A stretch of 64,000 bases of DNA from Myxococcus xanthus (GTDB taxonomy: Bacteria; Myxococcota; Myxococcia; Myxococcales; Myxococcaceae): contig NZ_CP017174.1 in assembly GCF_006402735.1 (NCBI RefSeq), positions 7,172,001 through 7,236,000 of the forward strand, given 5' to 3'. A program made the translations under genes and the position numbers. Below are positions 58,723 to 64,000 of this stretch, in pieces (position 1 is the stretch's first letter; each line of letters opens with the position of its first letter). The notes beneath the pieces are model-generated. The model saw only the letters and a program-made list of their open reading frames with translations. It did not search any database and was not told the origin of the DNA.

Positions 58723-59490
58723 TCAGCGGAAGTCGCGCCGCTCGAACACAATCGCAGCCAGCACGCAGAAAAGTGCTCCCCACCCTAGTGCGTAGAGCGT
58801 GGCCGAGCCCAGCTCCACCGCCGTCACCTCGATGCCATAGGTCGCGCGCGGCCGGAAGTTCAGTCGCTCCAGGTTGGGCAGGGCGTAGTAGGTGGCCTTG
58901 CTAACCCATTGGATGAGCTCCACCTTCGACGCGGCCCCCAGGTTGTAGATGTCCGAGCAGAGGTGACCCGCGAAGTACAACCCCGTTGTCACCAGCGCGG
59001 AGACAAGCTGGCTGGCGAAAGTGGACATCAGGAACCCGGCGCTGGTGAGGACGAACAACTCCAGGTAGAGCCCTCCGAGCGCGGCCAGCTGCGGCTGGGT
59101 GATGGGTGAGCGGTGAAGGACGAGCTGCACCCAGAACAGCAACGTCATCGCGACCAGCAACACGCCCAGAGTCAACATGTTGCCCGCGAGCCGGGCCAGC
59201 AAGAACCGGGTTCGCGACAGCGGCTTGGACACCATCAAGAAGATGGTTCTCCGCTCGATTTCGCGGCTGATGAGCCCGGACGACAGGTAGATGGAGAGGA
59301 AGACGAGCAGCAGGCTCATCACCCCAAGGCCGAAGTCCGTCACCACCCTGTCGAAGGTGCTGACCGTGACCTCCGTGACGAGCGTCGTGGCCAGGAGGAG
59401 TAGCAAGGCGAACGCGGCGACCAGCACCGTCACCCGGTTGCGACGCGCCTCGCGGAACCCATTCCACGCCATGGCAGCGAAGGCCCCCAT
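58723..59490 (-). CDS. pilI: ABC-2-type permease PilI
   Basis: 255 aa with six membrane segments (about 22-42, 55-75, 105-130, 145-170, 175-190 and 230-248). GLISREIERRTIFLMVSKPL between the second and third segments is the ABC-2 coupling-helix signature. It is the membrane half of the PilGHI accessory complex needed for pilus export in M. xanthus. Its ATG overlaps the pilH stop by one base (TAATG). Confidence 0.93.
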   Translation of the reverse strand: MGAFAAMAWNGFREARRNRVTVLVAAFALLLLLATTLVTEVTVSTFDRVVTDFGLGVMSLLLVFLSIYLSSGLISREIERRTIFLMVSKPLSRTRFLLARLAGNMLTLGVLLVAMTLLFWVQLVLHRSPITQPQLAALGGLYLELFVLTSAGFLMSTFASQLVSALVTTGLYFAGHLCSDIYNLGAASKVELIQWVSKATYYALPNLERLNFRPRATYGIEVTAVELGSATLYALGWGALFCVLAAIVFERRDFR

Positions 59491-60470
59491 TACTGAATCT
59501 CCCCGCCCACGGTCTGCCCACCTGCCTGCTTCATCGCGTCCAGGAAGAGGTCCTCCAAGGAGAAGCGCGCGGGCTGAACCCGGCTGACACGCCCGCCCTT
59601 GTTGATGACGGTCTGCAGCAGCCCATGCGAATCAGCGTCCGGGACCCGCAACAGCACGCGACTGTCCAATTGCTGCGCGTGCTCATACCTGAATCCCAGC
59701 GACTGGAGCACCTCCAGCGGCAGCCCGTGCACCACCATCTCCACCGAGGGAGCCTTCGCGGACACCAATTCCTGAACGCTGCCCTCCTGGACCCTCCGCC
59801 CCCCCACCAGCACCACCACTCGGTCACAAAGCGATTCGACATCCGAGATGATGTGCGTACAGAAGAGGATGGTCGTCCCCTTCGCGCGCTCGGCCAGGAT
59901 CAAGTCCCGCATCTGCCGGCGCCCCAGCGGATCCAAACCGGAGGTGGGCTCATCCAGCACCAGCAAGCGAGGCCCACTGATGAGCGCCTGAGCCAGCGCC
60001 GTACGTTGCACCATGCCTTTGGAGTAACGGCGAATCTGCAAATCGGACGCTCGCCCCATCCCGACATCGCCGAGCACCCGCTCCACGCGCTGGTCCAACT
60101 CATGACCGCTCAGGCCGAAGATGCGCCCAGCCAACGTCACGAACTCACGCCCGGTGAGGTACTCATAAAGCGAAGGGTTCTCCGGCAGAAAGCCCACTTG
60201 CCGCCGAACATGCGGCCGATCTGGTGGCTCTCCGAAGAGCAAGGCCTGCCCCTGCGAGGCCCGCACCAACCCCATGAGAATCTTGATGGTCGTGGACTTG
60301 CCCGCCCCGTTCGGCCCCAGCAGTCCGTAGACCTGGCCTGGGGCAATCTCAAGGTCCAGTCCCTGGAGCGCCTTGACCTGCTTGTTGAGGAAGAAGCCCA
60401 CCTTGTACGTCTTGGACAACCCCCGGATGGAAACTGGCAGGTTCGGATCCGACGCGCCCGCGACTGTCAT
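59490..60470 (-). CDS. pilH: ABC transporter ATP-binding protein PilH
   Basis: 326 aa. Walker A GLLGPNGAGKSTTIKILMGL near 50, the Q loop VGFLPENPSLYEYLTG near 93, signature IRRYSKGMVQRTALAQALIS near 147, Walker B LVLDEPTSGLDP near 170 and a switch His in FCTHIISD near 199. The C-terminal ~110 residues are a typical accessory domain of ABC-2 ATPases. It is translationally coupled to pilG (4-nt overlap) and pilI. Confidence 0.95.
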   Translation of the reverse strand: MTVAGASDPNLPVSIRGLSKTYKVGFFLNKQVKALQGLDLEIAPGQVYGLLGPNGAGKSTTIKILMGLVRASQGQALLFGEPPDRPHVRRQVGFLPENPSLYEYLTGREFVTLAGRIFGLSGHELDQRVERVLGDVGMGRASDLQIRRYSKGMVQRTALAQALISGPRLLVLDEPTSGLDPLGRRQMRDLILAERAKGTTILFCTHIISDVESLCDRVVVLVGGRRVQEGSVQELVSAKAPSVEMVVHGLPLEVLQSLGFRYEHAQQLDSRVLLRVPDADSHGLLQTVINKGGRVSRVQPARFSLEDLFLDAMKQAGGQTVGGEIQ

Positions 60471-61378
60471 GGCATCTCCTCCGGAAGGTCGAACTGAATG
60501 CCACCCGCCGCGATGTCTTCCCGCAGCTCATCCTTCTTCTTCTGGTCGAACATCTCCAACCTGTAGATTCCCGAGGTGGAACGCGCGCGGCCCTGCCTGT
60601 CGATGAAGAACTGTCCCTCCAGCGGATCTACGGGCATGGCCCTCAAGTAGCCCGCGCGCACCAGGACAGGGACCGCCTTGGGGCGTTCTCCCCGGTCACG
60701 CTGGTAGGCCGCAACAGCCTCGTCGATCTGCGTCAGAAAGCGCTCTCGAAGCAGTTCCTTGATGCGGTGTTCGTACAAGGCTCGTGACTCGTCGTCCTCC
60801 GCACCGTCACGCAGCATCTGCGCCAGCTGAAGCCCCATATCGATGTTGCCAGCCTGCGCATAGAGGCGCGTGGCGAGTTGCAGCAGATAGGGGGGCGTCT
60901 CAGGGTACTTCGACAACTTCATGAGCTGGTCGGCAGCGGCCTTGTAGTCCCTGTCATACGTCATCTTGTTGTAGGCCAGTTGGAACAGGAACCGGCGGTC
61001 GTCCGGGAACTCAACCAGCCCCTTGCTCAGCAGCCGGGATGACAGGTCCGTGTTCGCCCATTCGTCCCTCCCCAGGTTGACGGGGGTGGTGATGGCGCCC
61101 CACTCGTAGACGTACCTGAACTTGGGATCGAGGTCCGTCGCCAGATCCGCGAAGAAGAACACGTCCCGGTATTCCGTGTCCGTGTTCGCGCGACCGACCT
61201 GCTGGATGGACTGGAGCCAGTAGAAGTCGGCCAACAGCGGCTTCTGCGCCGCCCCCACGATTTCGAGGAACTCTCGCCGGGGGAGGATGGGCCCATCCTT
61301 CGTCCGCAATGGCTTGGCCGGCTTCTCTGCCATCACTGCGATGGCGCATACAGCCAGACACAGCACGACGCTCCGCAT
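60467..61378 (-). CDS. pilG: pilus accessory protein PilG
   Basis: 303 aa from the ATG at 61378; an upstream in-frame extension would run into pilA's terminator and is not accepted. A signal peptide or anchor (residues 2-~20, RSVVLCLAVCAIAVMAEKPA) leads to a helical, TPR-like periplasmic part (FYWLQSIQQVGRANTDTEYR, QLATRLYAQAGNIDMGLQLA). It is the third component of PilGHI. It overlaps pilH by 4 nt. Confidence 0.93.
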   Translation of the reverse strand: MRSVVLCLAVCAIAVMAEKPAKPLRTKDGPILPRREFLEIVGAAQKPLLADFYWLQSIQQVGRANTDTEYRDVFFFADLATDLDPKFRYVYEWGAITTPVNLGRDEWANTDLSSRLLSKGLVEFPDDRRFLFQLAYNKMTYDRDYKAAADQLMKLSKYPETPPYLLQLATRLYAQAGNIDMGLQLAQMLRDGAEDDESRALYEHRIKELLRERFLTQIDEAVAAYQRDRGERPKAVPVLVRAGYLRAMPVDPLEGQFFIDRQGRARSTSGIYRLEMFDQKKKDELREDIAAGGIQFDLPEEMP

Positions 61379-61407
61379 GAGTTCCCTGGGGTTGTAGAAT
61401 TGAGAAA

Positions 61408-61476
61408 GGCCGCCCTCCTGGGGGAGAGCGGCCCGAAGAACAGTGGACCCTCCACTGCTCATTCCACTGAAGGAAT
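61408..61476 (-). terminator. three stacked hairpins between pilA and pilG
   Basis: Reading from the pilA stop: ATTCC/GGAAT (61476-61461), then CAGTGGA/TCCACTG (61457-61441), then GGCCGC/GCGGCC with an extended inner stem (61433-61408) followed by TTTCTCAATT. The last fits an intrinsic terminator. The set would stop most pilA transcripts and also protect the abundant pilin mRNA, leaving low read-through into pilG. Confidence 0.72.
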
Positions 61477-61481
61477 GCGAG

Positions 61482-62144
61482 TTACTGGGCCGCGCCGTCG
61501 CAGGCAACGTCGTTGCGCGTGTTGTAGGGGGTGCCGGAGGCAACGTTACCCGCCTCGGAGCACGGACCCACCTGGCCAGAGCCCTCGAAACCGGCGATCA
61601 CCCAGTCATCGAAGGTCGCCTCGTTGTCCGCGTTGCCACGCGCACCAGCGAAGAAGTTGCAGTTGGGGCAATCTGCGATGGTCGGCTGCACACCGAGGGT
61701 CGTGTTCCACCCGGCAGCGCCCTGGGGCACGAAGCGGGCGACAACCGGGGTCGGATCGTCGATGGCGCTGTTGGCACCGAAGCGGAACGAGTCGTTGGAG
61801 ATGCACGGAACGCCGGCAGCAGGCACCGGAAGGTCAGCCGCATTGCGCACCTCGCAATCGCCGGCCGCAGCGGACACACGGTAACCGTAACGGTTGCCGC
61901 GCTCCGGCGCGAAGCCGATTTCGTTAGCGAAGTCGGAGTAACGGTCCTTCTCGGAGAAGAACGACTTCTGCGCGGTGTACAGCGCCTTGAGGTTCGTCTT
62001 CGCCTCGGACTGCTTCGAGCGGGCCTGGAACTTGATGAAGTTCGGGATGGCGATGGCGGCCAGGATGCCGATGATGGCGACCACGATCATGAGCTCGATG
62101 AGCGTGAAGCCACGGTTGCGGGGGTTGAATCGCGAGACGCGCAT
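61482..62144 (-). CDS. pilA: type IV pilin PilA
   Basis: Major pilus subunit, 220 aa from the ATG at 62144 with GAGGA just upstream. The leader is 12 residues (MRVSRFNPRNRG), cut before Phe13; Glu at mature position 5 is in place. The N-terminal helix is FTLIELMIVVAIIGILAAIA. The globular part has six cysteines (for example IADCPNCNF) and the C-terminal pair CSEAG and ACDGAAQ. It is preceded by a -24/-12 promoter and lies after pilR. Confidence 0.98.
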   Translation of the reverse strand: MRVSRFNPRNRGFTLIELMIVVAIIGILAAIAIPNFIKFQARSKQSEAKTNLKALYTAQKSFFSEKDRYSDFANEIGFAPERGNRYGYRVSAAAGDCEVRNAADLPVPAAGVPCISNDSFRFGANSAIDDPTPVVARFVPQGAAGWNTTLGVQPTIADCPNCNFFAGARGNADNEATFDDWVIAGFEGSGQVGPCSEAGNVASGTPYNTRNDVACDGAAQ

Positions 62145-62198
62145 GGGGGTCCTCAGAGAAGGTTGCAACGGGGGGCACTGCGCCCGCGGATGGGAGTA

Positions 62199-62213
62199 GC
62201 ACTACGCATGCCA
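62199..62213 (-). promoter_or_regulatory. sigma-54 (-24/-12) promoter of pilA
   Basis: On the minus strand TGGCATGCGTAGTGC shows GG and GC with 10 bases between, matching the TGGCAC-N5-TTGC consensus at the invariant positions. Transcription would start near 62187, about 43 nt before the ATG. PilR, the enhancer-binding protein encoded just upstream, is the expected activator. The remaining ~115 bp up to pilR should contain its binding sites. Confidence 0.8.
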
Positions 62214-62330
62214 ACCCAGGTGCGCACGCCAAGCCCCCCAATTCTCAAGGCTTGGAGAAATCCACTCCGCGAGGATGGGTCCAGGGCTGACAAAATTCGG
62301 CAGTGACGCTGACGATAACTGTCGATCAGC

Positions 62331-63767
62331 CTACGCATCCGAAGCGCTCCCGGGCTCCAAGTCATCCGTCAGCCCATGCTTGGCCAACCGGTAGCGGAAT
62401 GAACGGAACGAAAGGCCCAGCAGCTCCGCGGCACGGGTCTTCACGCCCCCGGCCTGCTTCATCGCCGCGACGAGATAGCGCCGCTCGCTGTCGTCGAGAT
62501 GCCGCTCCAGGTTGAAGCCCGCCCCCAGCCCTGGCTCGCTGCCCTCCACGGGACGCACGGCGGGGTCTGTATCGCCCCGCACTGCGGGTGGAAGCGTGGA
62601 GGGCCCCAGGAGGTCTGAATCCGACAGGGTCGCAGCCCGCTCCACCATGTTCTGCAGCTGCCGCACGTTGCCTGGGAAGGGATAGCGCTCCAATAGCCCC
62701 AGTGTCTCGGGGGAGAAACGCAGACCGGGTCGCCCCAACTCCTCCGACATCCTGGACAGGAAGTAGTTCGCCAGCAACGACACGTCGCCGGAACGCTCGC
62801 GCAGCGGAGGCAGCTCCAACGTGATGACGTTGAGCCGGTAGAAGAGGTCCTCACGAAACCGTCCGGCCTTTACTTCGGCTTCGAGCCGCCGGTTCGTTGC
62901 CGCGATGACACGCGCCTGAAAGGGAATCTCCGCTGCGCTGCCGACCGGCTTCACCTTCCGCTCCTGGAGCACACGAAGCAGCTTCACCTGCGTCGCGAGC
63001 GGCATCTCCCCGACCTCGTCCAACATGACGGTGCCGTCGCCTGCCGCCACCAGGAGGCCAGAACGGTCGGTGGTCGCGCCAGTGAATGCCCCCTTCACAT
63101 GCCCGAAGAGCTCGCTCTCCAGCGTCCCCTCGTTCAACGCCGCGCAGTTGAAGGGCAGGAAGGGACGCGCAGCTCGACTGCCGCGCATATGGATGGCCCG
63201 CGCCACCAGTTCCTTCCCCGTCCCGCTCTCCCCCGTCACCAGCACCGTGCTGCGACCGGAAGCGACCTTCTCCACCAAGGCCCAGACCGCCTGCATACGC
63301 TCGCTCTGTCCCACCGCGCCATCCAGGCCAGGAAACAGCCGCGCCCTGAGCCCACTGTTCTCCTGACGGAGCGTCCGCTTCTCCAGCGCCTTCTGCACCA
63401 GGAGCCGCAACTCCTCGTTGTCGAAGGGCTTGCAGATGTAGTCGTACGCGCCCTCCCGCATCGCCTCGACCGCTGCCGCGGGCGTGCCATAGGCGGTGAT
63501 GAGCACCACCTCGGGAGACGCCGGCCGGGCCCGAGCCGCCCGCAGGACGTCGAGGCCACTGCCGGTGCCCAGCTTCAAGTCGGAGATGACCAGGTCCACC
63601 CCATCCAGGACCAGCACATCACATGCGGCCTTCACACCGGCCACACTCGTCACCGCGTACCCTTCCCGCTGCAGCAGCAGTTCGAGGTACTCACGCATGG
63701 ACAGCTCGTCATCGACCACGAGGATGTGGCCGCGCGACCCCAGGTCCCCTCCCTGTGCGGATGTCAC
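62331..63767 (-). CDS. pilR: NtrC-family response regulator PilR
   Basis: 478 aa from a GTG at 63767, which overlaps the pilS stop by 4 nt. Receiver domain with Asp63 (LVISDLKLGTGSG), AAA+ domain with Walker A GESGTGKE (near 179-186), canonical GAFTGA (226-231), Walker B VMLDEVGEM, and a C-terminal helix-turn-helix (KTRAAELLGLSFRSFRYRLA). Activates pilA from the sigma-54 promoter. Unlike PilR2 it keeps the standard GAFTGA loop. Confidence 0.96.
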   Translation of the reverse strand: MTSAQGGDLGSRGHILVVDDELSMREYLELLLQREGYAVTSVAGVKAACDVLVLDGVDLVISDLKLGTGSGLDVLRAARARPASPEVVLITAYGTPAAAVEAMREGAYDYICKPFDNEELRLLVQKALEKRTLRQENSGLRARLFPGLDGAVGQSERMQAVWALVEKVASGRSTVLVTGESGTGKELVARAIHMRGSRAARPFLPFNCAALNEGTLESELFGHVKGAFTGATTDRSGLLVAAGDGTVMLDEVGEMPLATQVKLLRVLQERKVKPVGSAAEIPFQARVIAATNRRLEAEVKAGRFREDLFYRLNVITLELPPLRERSGDVSLLANYFLSRMSEELGRPGLRFSPETLGLLERYPFPGNVRQLQNMVERAATLSDSDLLGPSTLPPAVRGDTDPAVRPVEGSEPGLGAGFNLERHLDDSERRYLVAAMKQAGGVKTRAAELLGLSFRSFRYRLAKHGLTDDLEPGSASDA

Positions 63768-64000
63768 AGCGGCAACCCCACCACGAACTCGGTGCCCTCA
63801 TCTCGGTTCGAGCGCACCCTGATGGAGCCGCCGTGGGCCCGGATGATGGAGTGCGCGGTGGACAACCCCAGCCCCGTGCCGCCATCGCGTGTGGTGAAGA
63901 ACGGCTCGAACAAGTGCCCCATCATCTCCTCCGTGATGCTCCCCCCCGAGTCCCAGATGCGGATTCTCGCCTCATTCTCGCTCCGAGTCAGCGCGACCTT
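63764..64000 (-). CDS. pilS: sensor histidine kinase PilS, C-terminal part (partial)
   Basis: The last 78 residues of the ATPase domain: the G1 box reads WDSGGSITEE, the F box LFEPFFTTRDG and the G2 box GTGLGLSTAHSIIRAHGGSI. The frame runs out of the window at base 64000. The TGA overlaps the pilR start (GTGA). Partner kinase of PilR. Confidence 0.93.
   Translation of the reverse strand, partial: KVALTRSENEARIRIWDSGGSITEEMMGHLFEPFFTTRDGGTGLGLSTAHSIIRAHGGSIRVRSNRDEGTEFVVGLPL

Overview
The window is high-GC chromosomal DNA (clear third-position G/C bias, GTG and TTG starts, long antisense shadow frames) from a myxobacterium, very probably Myxococcus xanthus or a close relative. The main evidence is the right-hand third, which carries the myxobacterial type IV pilus order pilS-pilR-pilA-pilG-pilH-pilI-pilD-pilS2-pilR2-pilM-pilN-pilO-pilP-pilQ. 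The PilA, PilQ (901 aa) and SgmX proteins look like the M. xanthus ones as I remember them. No database was searched.

Left end (1-4700): the 3' end of an unidentified gene; a retron reverse transcriptase with a recognisable msr-msd noncoding RNA upstream; an ECF42-like sigma factor; a complete RNase P RNA gene; and two small lipoproteins. The retron is the one plainly accessory, defence-type element in the window.

4.7-25 kb: ftsY, then an envelope region. It holds an M1-like metallopeptidase, PEGA-domain proteins, several lipoproteins, a membrane family 2 glycosyltransferase with a promoter flanked by GAACG inverted repeats, and ddl. It also holds the cell-division operon ftsE-ftsX-envC followed by an alpha/beta hydrolase and an S41 processing protease, then a CarF-family plasmanylethanolamine desaturase, glutamate racemase and a lipoprotein with three internal repeats.

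25-31.9 kb, plus strand: the Tol system (tolQ, tolR, a TolA/TonB-like protein, tolB), then a class V aminotransferase, a Ppx/GppA phosphatase and a Spinster-like MFS transporter.

31.9-45 kb, minus strand: an acyltransferase, a lipoprotein, an Omp85 protein with about seven POTRA domains, a TamB-like protein, an ExeA-like ATPase and SgmX. SgmX is the TPR protein that links polarity control (MglA) to pilus formation.

45-49 kb: accC, accB, efp, a Roadblock/LC7 protein and a lipoprotein lie between sgmX and pilQ.

49-64 kb: the type IV pilus cluster. PilA is the pilin and PilD its prepilin peptidase. PilM, N, O and P form the alignment complex and PilQ the outer-membrane secretin. PilG, H and I form an ABC-type accessory complex. 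PilS/PilR and PilS2/PilR2 are two-component systems. A -24/-12 (sigma-54) promoter lies in front of pilA, and stacked hairpins separate pilA from pilG. Perfect inverted repeats close most convergent gene pairs in the left half, several without a U-tract. No tRNA, IS element or CRISPR array was seen.
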